From positions 35,641 to 99,640 of the forward strand of contig NZ_KQ948683.1 in assembly GCF_001514145.1 (NCBI RefSeq): a DNA stretch of 64,000 bases, in the 5' to 3' direction. Position numbers and translations under genes: made by a program. Positions 1 to 8,253 of the stretch are shown piece after piece. This stretch comes from Streptomyces canus (GTDB taxonomy: Bacteria; Actinomycetota; Actinomycetes; Streptomycetales; Streptomycetaceae). Position 1 is the stretch's first letter. Every line of letters starts with the position of its first letter. The notes below the pieces were generated by a model, which ran no database searches, was not told where the DNA came from, and saw only the letters and a list, made by a program, of their open reading frames with translations.

Positions 1-1
1 G

Positions 2-448
2 AAGGGTCTGGAGGTCGGCCGGATCCAGGTGGCCGCCCGGGCGCTCGGCGTCGGGCAGGCGGCCTTCGACGACGCGCTGCGCTACGCCCAGGAGCGCGAG
101 AGTTTCGGCAAGCCGATCTGGAAGCACCAGTCGATCGGCAACTACCTCGCGGACATGGCCACCAAGCTCACCGCGGCCCGCCAACTGGTGCTGCACGCCG
201 CGGAGAAGTACGACTCCGGAGGCCGCTGCGACATGGAGGCTGGCATGGCCAAGCTGTTCGCCTCCGAGACGGCGATGGAGATCGCGCTCAACGCCGTACG
301 GATCCACGGCGGCTACGGCTACTCCACGGAGTACGAAGTCGAGCGCTACTTCCGGGACGCGCCCCTGATGATCGTCGGCGAGGGCACCAACGAGATCCAG
401 CGCAATGTCATCGCCGCCCAGCTGATCAGCCGGGGTGGCCTCGTGTAG
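2..448 (+). CDS. Acyl-CoA dehydrogenase, C-terminal part (cut by left edge)
   Basis: Only the C-terminal half of an acyl-CoA dehydrogenase is present; the frame is already open at base 2, so the gene begins outside the window. These FAD enzymes introduce an alpha,beta double bond into an acyl-CoA in the cytoplasm. Visible family marks are the helix with RESFGKPIWKHQ, the HGGYGYSTEYEVERYFRD segment that contacts FAD, and the terminal GEGTNEIQRN, where the Glu before GT is the usual position of the catalytic base in short- and medium-chain members. The LLM oxidoreductase follows after 79 bases on the same strand and is probably cotranscribed. Substrate unknown. Confidence 0.93.
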   Translation, partial: KGLEVGRIQVAARALGVGQAAFDDALRYAQERESFGKPIWKHQSIGNYLADMATKLTAARQLVLHAAEKYDSGGRCDMEAGMAKLFASETAMEIALNAVRIHGGYGYSTEYEVERYFRDAPLMIVGEGTNEIQRNVIAAQLISRGGLV

Positions 449-527
449 GGCCACGCACCAACCGCGGCACCCCGCCACCGCCGTACATCGGCGACGCCCA
501 CGTTCGCACAACCGCCCGGAGGACCAA

Positions 528-1577
528 GTGAAACTGTCGATGCTGCTGTCCAGGTACACCGGTGATCCGGTGGAGACGGCCCGGCTGGTCCGGGACCTGG
601 AGTCGGCCGGCCTGGACATGGTGTGGGTCCCGGAGGCCTACGGCTTCGACGCCATGACGCTCGTCGGCTACCTCGCCGCGACGACCGAGCGGATGCAGAT
701 CGGGACCGGCATCGTCAACGTCTTCACCCGCACCCCCACCCTGCTGGCCATGAGCGCCGCCTCCGCGGACAGTCTCTCCCGCGGCCGCTTCGCCCTCGGC
801 CTCGGTGCTTCAGGACCGCAGGTCGTCGAGGGCTTCCACGGCGTGCCGTTCGATCAGCCGCTGCGGCGGATCACCGAGACCATCGAGATCTGCCGCAAGG
901 TGTGGCGCCGGGAGGCACCCCTGACGCACGACGGAAAGGTCTACCAACTCCCCCTGCCCGCCGACCGGGGAACAGGGCTCGGCAGGCCACTACGGCTGAT
1001 CAACCACCCGTACCGCAACAACATCCCCGTCTACTGTGCGTCGCTGATGGAGCGCTCGCTGCGCGCGACGGCCGAACTGGCGGACGGCTGGCTGCCCTTG
1101 TTCTTCATGCCGGACAGGGCGAAGGAGGTCTTCGGACCCGCACTCGCCGCGGGGACCGCGCGCCGCTCACCCGACCTGGCACCGCTGGACATCGTCGCCG
1201 GCGGCCCGGTCGCCGTCGGCGAGAACCTCCCGGTCGACGATCTGCTCGACCGGGAACGGCCGACAGCCGCCCGGTACATCGGCGGTATGGGCGCCCGGGG
1301 CAAGAACTTCTACAACGACCTGGCCTGCCGGTACGGCTTCGAGGCCGAGGCCAAGGTCATCCAGGACCTCTACCTGGACGGCAAGCAGCGGGAGGCCGAG
1401 GCCGCAGTCCCCCGGGAGTGGCTGGTCCGTACCACGCTGATCGGGCCGCCCGGTCATGTCGCGGAACGGATCCACGCCTACCGGGAAGCTGGCGTGACCA
1501 CTCTCAGCCTGGACCCGGTCGGGCCGGACCCGGCCGGCACGGTCGAGGCGGTACGGAGCCTGGTGGACCACCTATAA
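528..1577 (+). CDS. LLM-class flavin/F420-dependent oxidoreductase
   Basis: A 349-residue luciferase-like TIM-barrel oxidoreductase using F420 or FMN. The N-terminus KLSMLLSRYTGDP, the segment VWVPEAYGFDAMTLVGYLA, then GTGIVNVFTRTPTLLAMSA and GRFALGLGASGPQV are typical of the F420-dependent LLM group. An in-frame GTG exists at 435, but GTG 528 is chosen because GGAGGA lies 4 bases upstream at 518-523 and the protein then starts at the first beta strand, as in the family. It lies between an acyl-CoA dehydrogenase and a TetR gene, so a redox step on a CoA or carbonyl intermediate is plausible. Exact reaction unknown; the cofactor choice is an inference from the family. Confidence 0.9.
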   Translation: MKLSMLLSRYTGDPVETARLVRDLESAGLDMVWVPEAYGFDAMTLVGYLAATTERMQIGTGIVNVFTRTPTLLAMSAASADSLSRGRFALGLGASGPQVVEGFHGVPFDQPLRRITETIEICRKVWRREAPLTHDGKVYQLPLPADRGTGLGRPLRLINHPYRNNIPVYCASLMERSLRATAELADGWLPLFFMPDRAKEVFGPALAAGTARRSPDLAPLDIVAGGPVAVGENLPVDDLLDRERPTAARYIGGMGARGKNFYNDLACRYGFEAEAKVIQDLYLDGKQREAEAAVPREWLVRTTLIGPPGHVAERIHAYREAGVTTLSLDPVGPDPAGTVEAVRSLVDHL

Positions 1578-1578
1578 T
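1573..1578 (+). promoter_or_regulatory. Consensus -10 box placed for a leaderless TetR transcript
   Basis: TATAAT, a perfect -10 hexamer, overlaps the TAA stop of the LLM gene. It ends 6 bases before the GTG of the next gene, so transcription would start at or next to the start codon. There is no Shine-Dalgarno sequence between them. No convincing -35 box was seen. Confidence 0.45.
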
Positions 1579-1584
1579 TGATCC

Positions 1585-2295
1585 GTGTCTAGAAAATCCG
1601 CGGGCAAGCCGCCGACCGAGACCTCCGACTCCAAGTCGGTGCGTACCCGCGAACGCATCCTGGACGCGGCGGCCCATGTCCTCAGCCGCAAGGGCTATGC
1701 AGGAACACGGCTGAGCGATGTGGCCGACCAGGCACAGATCCAGGCTCCCGCCATCTACTACTACTTCTCGTCCAGGGAAGTGCTGATCGAAGAGGTCATG
1801 TGGGTGGGCGTGGCCCGCCTGCGGGAACATGTCGCGGAAGCGCTCGACGCGCTTTTGGCGGACACCACCCCCATGGAACGCATCGACGCGGCCGTCGAGG
1901 AACACCTGCGCTATCAGCTGGCGATCTCGGACTTCGCCACCGCCGCGATCCGTAACGCGGGCCAAGTCCCCGAGGACATCCGCACCCGGCAGCTCGCCGA
2001 GGAGGCCAAGTACGGGGACATCTGGCGCGCACTCATCCAGGACGCCCAGAAGGCGGGCGAGCTCCGTGCCGACCTCGAACCCCGGGTCGCCCGCATGCTG
2101 ATCCTGGGCGCCCTGAACTGGACGACCGAATGGTGGAATCCCCGCCAGGGCTCGCTCGACGTCGTGGTACGCACCGCGCGGTCCCTGGTGCGTCACGGCC
2201 TGGGCGCGCCGGCCGTACAGGAAGAGGGCGCTACCCCGCCGTCAGGGACGTCCCGGACCCGGCGCACGGCCGCCACGACAGGCCGAACGGCCTGA
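1585..2295 (+). CDS. TetR-family regulator, paralogue of the one at 44 kb
   Basis: A 236-residue TetR/AcrR regulator. The N-terminal DNA-binding domain has RTRERILDAAAHVLSRKGY, a helix-turn-helix (TRLSDVADQAQIQAPAIYYYF) and then SREVLIEEVM. The ligand domain carries the block ALNWTTEWWNPRQGSL, which is almost identical in the TetR at 44026-44655 (ALNWTPEWWNPRQGSL). The two are paralogues, similar along their whole length, and are the best candidates to bind the inverted repeats in front of the catabolic operons. The last ~25 residues are a low-complexity Arg/Thr-rich tail absent from the paralogue. It starts 7 bases after the LLM gene and may be read from that operon as well as from its own -10 box. 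Confidence 0.93.
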   Translation: MSRKSAGKPPTETSDSKSVRTRERILDAAAHVLSRKGYAGTRLSDVADQAQIQAPAIYYYFSSREVLIEEVMWVGVARLREHVAEALDALLADTTPMERIDAAVEEHLRYQLAISDFATAAIRNAGQVPEDIRTRQLAEEAKYGDIWRALIQDAQKAGELRADLEPRVARMLILGALNWTTEWWNPRQGSLDVVVRTARSLVRHGLGAPAVQEEGATPPSGTSRTRRTAATTGRTA

Positions 2296-2420
2296 GAGGC
2301 GCTTGCGGGCAGGGCTTCCGCCCAAACCGCCGGCGTGCCGATCAAACGGACCTGAACGGATCGGACTCGCAAACCCGGAGGTCACAGGTAGAAGCATCGC
2401 TCGAGCAACGAGCCCAGCGC

Positions 2421-3458
2421 TCATTCGGGCAGTTCGATGACGAGCTTGCCGAAGTGCGACCCGTTCGCGAGGGTGGTCAGTGCGTCGCCCACCGATTCCA
2501 AGCCGGAGAACACGTGGTCGACCACGGGGGTCACCTGGTGCCGCCCGACCGCGCGAGCCATGTCCTCGAACAGTTCGCGCGGACCGACTGCCACGCCTCG
2601 CATGGTGACGGCACGCATGAACACCGGCGGCAGCGAAAGGTTCTCGACGACGGCGCCCGTGACCGAGCCGACCATCGCGACGGTTCCACCTCGGCGCACC
2701 GCGCGCAGCGACTCCGGCAGAGTGGCGCCTCCCCCGAGTTCGACGACGAGGTCCGCACCGGTACCGTCGAAGATCGTCCTCGCCGTTCGTCCCCATTTCG
2801 CGTCGTCGCGGTAGTTGATCAGATGGTCGGCGCCCATCTCGGAAGCGCGTGCCAGTTTCGCGTCGTCCTTGGACGTGATCGCGACCTCGGCGCCCGCGAG
2901 CTTGGCGAACCGCAGAGCGAACAGCGCCACTCCCCCGGTCCCGAGGATGAGTACGCGCCCGCCCGGCCGCAACGGCTCCGCACCGCCGAAGAGCGCGTTC
3001 CACGCTGTGACACCGGCACACGGCAAGGTCGCGGCCTCGACGGCGGACAGGTGCGCGGGAACTTCCACCAGGTCGCGCTCGTCGAAGACGACGTGCTCGG
3101 CCAGCACGCCGGGTGTCTCACCCCCGCGGGCGCCGCCGGATTCCGGTGCACGGCCGGCGATCCAGCCCGGCGCGTGGATCGGCATGACGCGGGTGCCCAC
3201 CGGAAACTTCGTGGCCCCGGCGCCTGACTCGACGATGGTTCCCGCCGAGTCGGACATCGGAACCAGCGGCAAGGCCATCCTCGGGTTGTACTGTCCCGCC
3301 ACGACCAGAAGATCCCTGTAGTTCAAGGACACCGCCTGGTTCCGCACGAGGACTTCACCCGGCCCCGGACCGGGCCTGTCGACACGCGTGACGGCGAGGT
3401 TCTCCACGCCCCACTTGGCGAGTTCGACACGACGCGTCTGCTGGACATCAGTGCTCAT
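2421..3458 (-). CDS. MDR-family NAD(P)-dependent alcohol dehydrogenase/quinone reductase
   Basis: A 345-residue medium-chain dehydrogenase/reductase. The GroES-like N-terminal domain reads SLNYRDLLVVAGQYNP, and the Rossmann domain has VLILGTGGVALFALRFAKLAGAEV, with GTGGVA as the nucleotide-binding turn. The Cys cluster of the structural zinc and the usual catalytic zinc Cys/His set are not evident, so it is closer to the zinc-free quinone-oxidoreductase branch. It is the last gene of a minus-strand operon (small ORF, quinone oxidoreductase, hydrolase, this gene), 56 bases after the hydrolase. Likely role: NAD(P)H-linked reduction or oxidation of an enone, alcohol or aldehyde intermediate; substrate unknown. 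Confidence 0.88.
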   Translation of the reverse strand: MSTDVQQTRRVELAKWGVENLAVTRVDRPGPGPGEVLVRNQAVSLNYRDLLVVAGQYNPRMALPLVPMSDSAGTIVESGAGATKFPVGTRVMPIHAPGWIAGRAPESGGARGGETPGVLAEHVVFDERDLVEVPAHLSAVEAATLPCAGVTAWNALFGGAEPLRPGGRVLILGTGGVALFALRFAKLAGAEVAITSKDDAKLARASEMGADHLINYRDDAKWGRTARTIFDGTGADLVVELGGGATLPESLRAVRRGGTVAMVGSVTGAVVENLSLPPVFMRAVTMRGVAVGPRELFEDMARAVGRHQVTPVVDHVFSGLESVGDALTTLANGSHFGKLVIELPE

Positions 3459-3514
3459 TGATCATCTCCGAACAAGAACGAGTGGTTGGTGGCATGCGAC
3501 TCGCACTCGATGCG

Positions 3515-4414
3515 TCATGGCCGCGCAGCGGCCCGGATCGCAGCCGCGACCGGCGCCGGAGCCTCGGCCTGGGGGAAGTGCCCCGCCCGGTCGAGCGCGG
3601 TCACTGTCGCGTTCGGCAGCAACTCGGTCGCGCGTTCGAGCACGTGGCTGCCGGACACCGGGTCCCGCAGACCCCACACCAGGCTGAGGGGGCCGTTCCA
3701 CGACTGCAGCGCGGTTTCCCAGCGCTCGTGGTGAACATCCCGTTCCGCGTTGTAGCGGATGAGCAGGTGCGCCAGCTTGTGCCCCTCATCGCGGGACATA
3801 CCGGCCCACAGGTTGTCGAACTCCACGTCGGTCACCTTGGCGACACCACGAAGGCCATCGAGTACCGCCCGCATCCACGGGCTCGTGATGCCGCTCGCGA
3901 CTCGCTCCCCGTGCTCGGGATCAGCCAGTTTCTCCTGCAGCGCCATGGGGCGGTACTCGCTGTAGACGATGGCGCAGTTCATGAGCGTCGTGCTGCTGGG
4001 ATCGAATCCGAGAGCCCCGCGGTTATGGCGGTCCAGCAGCTCTTGTCCGACGATCGCGCCGTAATCGTGGCACACCAGGTTGACGCGCTCGAGCCCGAGA
4101 TGGGACACGAGCTGCTCCACGATGTCGGCGGATTCGGCCACGCTGTATTCGTAGGGGTTGGGCTTGTCCGATGCGCCATAGCCCAGGAAGTCCATGGTGA
4201 TGACGTCGTGGTCCGCCTCGAGGTCGGCCGCGACCGCCGCGTAGTCGTAGGACCAGGTAGGGAATCCGTGCAGCATCAGCACGCTGTGCCCGTGCCCTCG
4301 ACGCCGGTAGGCGATGTGGTGACCAGCGGTCGTCACGAGCGTCTCACAGTCCGCGATCCACTTCGCGCCGGCATCGTCGGCCGAATGCGGGTACGAATCT
4401 TGCGTCTCTGCCAT
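3515..4414 (-). CDS. Alpha/beta-fold hydrolase, epoxide hydrolase/dehalogenase type
   Basis: A 299-residue alpha/beta hydrolase. MLHGFPTWSYDY gives the HGxP oxyanion motif (residues 49-52). The nucleophile elbow is VCHDYGA, with Asp117 rather than Ser, which places it with epoxide hydrolases, haloalkane or fluoroacetate dehalogenases and not with serine esterases. DFLGYGASDKP is another typical block. The acid is probably in GLRDPVSG and the base His in DRAGHFPQAEAP near residue 285. It lies between two MDR oxidoreductases in an operon preceded by the regulon operator. Opening an epoxide or cleaving a C-X bond during breakdown of the substrate is possible; the natural substrate is unknown. 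Confidence 0.9.
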   Translation of the reverse strand: MAETQDSYPHSADDAGAKWIADCETLVTTAGHHIAYRRRGHGHSVLMLHGFPTWSYDYAAVAADLEADHDVITMDFLGYGASDKPNPYEYSVAESADIVEQLVSHLGLERVNLVCHDYGAIVGQELLDRHNRGALGFDPSSTTLMNCAIVYSEYRPMALQEKLADPEHGERVASGITSPWMRAVLDGLRGVAKVTDVEFDNLWAGMSRDEGHKLAHLLIRYNAERDVHHERWETALQSWNGPLSLVWGLRDPVSGSHVLERATELLPNATVTALDRAGHFPQAEAPAPVAAAIRAAARP

Positions 4415-4475
4415 GAACTGCCTTTCTTTCCTTGTCAGTTGCTGGTTGGCGCGAGGTGGGCGAGCGGCCCCGTCA

Positions 4476-5444
4476 TCAGCCGGATCCGATCTGGAGGATC
4501 AGCTTCCCGAGCGCGCGGCGATCATCAAGCGCGGCGAGGCCTTCGGCGACGTTCTCCATCGGGTAGGTCTGGCCGATCAACGGAGCGACGACGCCCTCAC
4601 GAGCCATGTGAGCCAGCGCAGTCCCGATACTGCGGAAGACCTCGGGCCGTGTGTTCACGTAATGCCCCCAGGCGGCACCGATGACGGACACGTTGCGCAG
4701 CAGTACACGGTTGAGCGCCAGCGACGGGATGGTGCCATCGGCGAACCCGATGACGATCAGCCGTCCCTGCTGAGCGAGAACGCGCAGGCTTTCGCTGGTG
4801 CGCTCACCTCCCACGGGGTCGTAGACGACGTCGACGCCACGTCCACCGGTCGACCGGCGCACCTCCGCGCTCCAGTTTTCTGTCAGCACCACGTCATGAG
4901 CACCCGCACGTTGCGCGATCTCGGCCTTTTCCGCGGTCGACACGACCCCGATGACGTGCGCACCCAGGCCGCGGGCAACCTGGACCGCCGCGGTTCCCAC
5001 GCCGCCGGCCGCGCCGTGCACGAGAACCGTCTCGCCGGCCTCGACCCCGCCGCGAAGGCGCAGTCCGAAGTAGGCGGTCTGGTAGTTCAGGACCAGCCCG
5101 GCGCCCTGCCCGTCGCTGAGTTCGTCCGGCAGGAGGAACGTCGATTCCTCCGGCACGAGCAGCCGCTCCCCGAAGGCCCCGAACGTGAAGGCCGCCACCC
5201 GATCGCCCGGCTGCAGCGTGCTCCCGGCCGGGGCTCGCAGAACGCGGCCGGCCGCTTCGAGCCCGAGCGTGAACGGCGGGTCGGGCTGAACCTGGTACTT
5301 GCCCTGGCTCATGAGCAGGTCGGGGAAGCAGATGCCCGCTGCGGCGACCTCGATCAGCACACCATCGCCGGGCTCAGGCTCGGGAACGTCGGCGACGACG
5401 ATTCCCGACGGTCGCGCCAGCTCGGTCACTCGTACGGCACGCAT
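4476..5444 (-). CDS. NADPH:quinone oxidoreductase-like MDR protein
   Basis: A 322-residue zinc-free MDR protein of the quinone oxidoreductase family. The N-terminal domain has AAGICFPDLLMSQGKYQ, and the NADPH site is VLVHGAAGGVGTAAVQVARGLGAHVIGV. The C-terminal LAALDDRRALGKLILQIG is the usual ending. The family reduces quinones or activated enones, including enoyl-CoAs, with NADPH. The ATG overlaps by one base the TGA of the small ORF upstream (TGATG), showing translational coupling. Decayed relatives lie at 5715-6405 and 47326-48051. Confidence 0.9.
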   Translation of the reverse strand: MRAVRVTELARPSGIVVADVPEPEPGDGVLIEVAAAGICFPDLLMSQGKYQVQPDPPFTLGLEAAGRVLRAPAGSTLQPGDRVAAFTFGAFGERLLVPEESTFLLPDELSDGQGAGLVLNYQTAYFGLRLRGGVEAGETVLVHGAAGGVGTAAVQVARGLGAHVIGVVSTAEKAEIAQRAGAHDVVLTENWSAEVRRSTGGRGVDVVYDPVGGERTSESLRVLAQQGRLIVIGFADGTIPSLALNRVLLRNVSVIGAAWGHYVNTRPEVFRSIGTALAHMAREGVVAPLIGQTYPMENVAEGLAALDDRRALGKLILQIGSG

Positions 5445-5605
5445 CAGCCAACCTCGATTCCCGCGCTTCGCGCACAGAGTTCATCGATCAACTCGGCATA
5501 TCGGTCCACGATCGACTTGCGTCGCGGGTCCCGGTCCACAGGACGATCCACCAGCGCCCGGACGGAACGCCGCGGCAGTACCGCATCGCGTGTCTCCACA
5601 GGCAT
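5444..5605 (-). CDS. Small protein of 53 residues heading the MDR/hydrolase operon
   Basis: A short ORF between the operator at 5637-5651 and the quinone oxidoreductase. From ATG 5605 it encodes 53 residues, beginning MPVETRDAVLPRRS and containing DPRRKSIVDRYAELIDELC, and its TGA overlaps the next gene's ATG by one base. GGAGG lies directly before the ATG (1 base), but 7 bases before the in-frame GTG two codons later (5599), so the true start may be GTG. The C-terminal half looks helical and amphipathic. I do not recognise the family. Position, coupling and ribosome site support expression; it might be an accessory subunit or a leader peptide. Confidence 0.55.
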   Translation of the reverse strand: MPVETRDAVLPRRSVRALVDRPVDRDPRRKSIVDRYAELIDELCARSAGIEVG

Positions 5606-5636
5606 GCCTCCAACTTCGATCGCATCCTACCCTATT

Positions 5637-5651
5637 ATTCTAATCTAGAAT
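5637..5651. promoter_or_regulatory. TetR-type operator, site 1 of 5
   Basis: The inverted repeat ATTCTA-ATC-TAGAAT (6-bp arms, 3-bp spacer) lies in an AT-rich island about 30 bases upstream of the minus-strand small ORF. The centre CTAATCTAG is identical to the site at 43138-43154. It is expected to control the operon 5605 to 2421. Confidence 0.6.
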
Positions 5652-5714
5652 TGATTAAGCTCCCCGGCTAGACATCGACTGAAGATGCTCGTCACAGGAA
5701 GGGAGGGAGGGAGA

Positions 5715-6405
5715 GTGCTCACGCAACAGCTCGGTGAGCTCGTCGACCCGGAGGGCATGCGACTGGTGGAGATCGACGAACCCGACGACGGGCGGATGGT
5801 GGCGAATCCGCACGCCGCGGGCGTCAGCCACCCCGACCTGCTCCACACCCGGGGCCTGCGCCAGAACAGGAACAAGGTGCCCTGCATCCCGGGCTCCGAG
5901 ACTGCGGGCATGGTGCGCCGCGCACCTGCGGGCAGTGGGCCGGCACCGGGGCAGCCGGTCGCGGTGCCGACTCCCAGCGGGGCCTGGCAACAGGTCGTCG
6001 CGGTCGACCCCGGCCAGGTGTTCACACCGCCCGGCACCATGCCAACCCTCTCCGCCACCAGGATGCCGGCCAACTACCTCACCGGCCGCTTCGCGTTCAC
6101 CCGGCGCGCCAGGACCCAGGCGGGCGAGACGGTGCTGGTGCACGGCGCAGCCGGCGGCATCGGCGCCGCCGCGCTGCACCTGCGCCACGCCCTGAGGCTG
6201 CTCAGCACCGCGGTGGTCAGCGGACCTCGCAAGACCGAGACCGCACGGACCGCCGACGCCGACATGGTCATGCGGGTGGACGGCCGGCTCGACCGGGTCC
6301 GCGAGCATACGGGCGGCCGGGACGTGGATGTCGCGCTCGACCCGGTGGACGGCGACCGGTTCGCCGACTCCCCGCGCGCCCTGGCCCCTGAAGGCGGTGA
6401 ACGTG
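5715..6405 (+). pseudogene. Truncated quinone oxidoreductase gene
   Basis: A GTG (5715) preceded by a purine-rich ribosome site opens a frame that resembles an MDR quinone oxidoreductase: VLTQQLGELVDPEGM, PDLLHTRGL, then the NADPH turn ETVLVHGAAGGIGAAALHLRHAL and HTGGRDVDVALDPVDGDRF. After about residue 230 the similarity stops and the frame runs on through sequence without family character into the nitroreductase start. The proline and glycine spacing of the catalytic domain is also degraded. The same gene, with frameshifts, is recognisable at 47326-48051, beginning VLAQQLGELAPP. I read both as decayed copies of one ancestral gene. Confidence 0.65.
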
Positions 6406-6634
6406 CGACAAGGGTGATCAGCGGGGGCGGGCTGCGTCGCAGCTCCACCCTTGCCACCTTCGAGTACTCGCCCTACAGTCGGGATGCCCCACCGCGTTTT
6501 TACTCTGAAATAAAATCTCACCATCCTGTTGTGGCGCGTCCGGAGTTCACCCGACATCGATCGCCGATCGAGCTCGCGGATGGCGAGGCGCTCACCTTTC
6601 GCGCTTCAGCGTGCCCTTCACAACAAGGGGAATC

Positions 6635-7312
6635 ATGCAGTTCGACGAAGTCATCCTCGGTCGCCGTAGCACTCGGGGATACAAACCTGATCCCGTTCCT
6701 CGGGCGCTGATCGAAGAGATCATCGCCCTGGCCATGCGGGCACCGTCGTCCTTCAACTCGCAGCCCTACAACTTCTACGTGATTTCGGGCGAACCGCTCG
6801 AACGTATTCGGGCGGGCAACATCGAGCGCACCCTGGCCGGTGTTCCGGATTCGCGTGAGTTCCGCACCGCACCTGCCTATACCGGTCCACACCGTGACCG
6901 ACAGATCGGCGTCGCCAAGCAGTTGTTCTCCGCGATGGGTATCGTCCGCGACGACAAGCGGATGCGCGAGGACTGGCTTATGCGCGGATTCCGGCAATTC
7001 GATGCGCCGGTCTGCGTGATCGTCACCTATGACCGTGTCATGGACAGCACCGATGACACCCCCTTCGACTGCGGCGCGGTTTCGACAGTACTGGTCAACG
7101 CAGCCTGGTCCCGCGGCCTCGGAACGGTGATCAACAGCCAAGGCATCATGCAGTCGCCGGTGGTCCGCGAACACGCCGCGATCCACGATGACCAGGTGAT
7201 CCTGAAGGCGATCGCTCTGGGCTGGCCCGACGAGAGCTTTCCAGCCAATGCGGTGGTCTCGGAACGCAGATCGGTAGCAGAAGCGACCACGTTCGTCGGA
7301 TTCGACGACTGA
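6635..7312 (+). CDS. Nitroreductase-family FMN oxidoreductase
   Basis: A 225-residue nitroreductase-fold protein. The N-terminus FDEVILGRRSTRGYKPDPVP contains the RRSxR FMN-phosphate motif, followed by AMRAPSSFNSQPYNFYV. The later part WSRGLGTVINSQGIMQ and ALGWPDESFPAN also fits the family. These FMN enzymes use NAD(P)H to reduce nitro groups, quinones or enones. ATG 6635 is chosen over an upstream GTG because AAGGGG lies at 6625-6630 and the protein then begins at the first helix. It stands alone between a pseudogene and an eroded stretch. A role in the catabolic pathway is possible but not shown. Confidence 0.92.
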   Translation: MQFDEVILGRRSTRGYKPDPVPRALIEEIIALAMRAPSSFNSQPYNFYVISGEPLERIRAGNIERTLAGVPDSREFRTAPAYTGPHRDRQIGVAKQLFSAMGIVRDDKRMREDWLMRGFRQFDAPVCVIVTYDRVMDSTDDTPFDCGAVSTVLVNAAWSRGLGTVINSQGIMQSPVVREHAAIHDDQVILKAIALGWPDESFPANAVVSERRSVAEATTFVGFDD

Positions 7313-7325
7313 AGGTGCAGGAGGT

Positions 7326-7456
7326 TTATCGAAGTAGCGTTTCCGCGAGTCTGCCGAGCAGGTCCTCCAGGCCGACCGAGATCCGCACGACATCGTCCGT
7401 GATACCCACTGCCGCACGACCTTGCGGCATCGTGACCCCGTCGTCCTGACCGCTTG
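7326..7456 (-). pseudogene. C-terminal scrap of a Cys/Met-metabolism PLP enzyme
   Basis: Only the last ~45 codons of a gene remain, ending at TAA (7328-7326). The residues AAVGITDDVVRISVGLED followed by LLGRLAETL match the C-terminal end of cystathionine gamma-lyase/methionine gamma-lyase type PLP enzymes. Upstream on the same strand (above about 7456) the similarity disappears and the frame soon meets a stop, so the body of the gene is gone. It marks a deletion or rearrangement end point. Confidence 0.55.
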
Positions 7457-8253
7457 GAGGCGCGCGAAGCCGTCATGACTCACGACGACGTCCGCGACGT
7501 GGAGGCCCGGGTGGCCGTAGAGCCGCTGAAGGCGCCAGTCTCCGCATCAAGGGCGCTCTGCGACCGGGACCGGGACCGGATCAACGCTCGCACGAGCACC
7601 GTAAAGAAGCTGTTCCTTCGCAAGGTCGTTTCACACCTACAGCCTCAGCAACGTGCTGTTGCTCGCCCCGGCAGGCCAAGCGGTGACAGGTCCGCAAAGG
7701 CGAACAGGGCATCAAGATCGTCGGGTGCTCAACAAAAGAAGATCGCGGCCGAAGTGGGTCAGTTTTGGCCGATGTCGAACAACGTCAGGATCGGGAACCG
7801 GCGCACGATGCGTTCTTTGTCGCCACCGTTGTCGTCCACGGCGTAGATCTGACGTGCGTGCCTAGGTCGCGAGCGATGACCTGCCCCTGTCGGCCTGGTC
7901 GACGCCGTGGCGGATCCGGGGCTCGCGCTTCTCACGCACGCTGTCGACGGCGCGACGCGCCTCACAGCCGGGCCCCCACCGGCGTTGCCGTCCTCACGAC
8001 GAGTTCTCCGGTGTGGAAGTTCGGCTTCGCCGGAACCCGCTGCACCTCGCCTCGAACACGGCGCCCTGACCCTGTACTTCCACAGCCACCGCGCCCACGC
8101 CGATGGGCCCCTGCAGCACGATCCGGGCACCGGCAACCCCCTGCACACCGTCGGCGGCGGCGATGGCATTCGAATCCCGTTGTCCGACTTGGACAGCAAA
8201 AGGCCCGCGGCGCAATGAGGCGACGCGGGAAACGCCAGAGGAAGGCGAGAACT
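7457..8253. other. Eroded stretch without a recognisable gene
   Basis: About 800 bases between the PLP-enzyme scrap and the acyl-CoA synthetase. Several open frames cross it on both strands, but none has a convincing start, ribosome site or family similarity. Together with the neighbouring truncated genes it looks like the residue of past insertions and deletions. Confidence 0.5.

Noticed and set aside
1573..1600. Sixth regulon operator before the first TetR (sequence TTGATCC...TCTAGAA)
   Set aside because: It shares AT-rich half-site letters but lacks the 3-bp-spaced symmetry of the other five.
623..1714. Long Arg/Pro-rich frame overlapping the LLM oxidoreductase
   Set aside because: Composition is that of a high-G+C shadow frame; the overlapping LLM frame has clear family motifs and a ribosome site.
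2130..3227. 365-codon plus-strand frame over the MDR gene
   Set aside because: Antisense shadow of the minus-strand dehydrogenase, with no motif of its own.
7457..8253. Gene on the minus strand ending RRFPILTLFDIGQN near 7770
   Set aside because: A short protein-like end only; no start, ribosome site or recognisable family.
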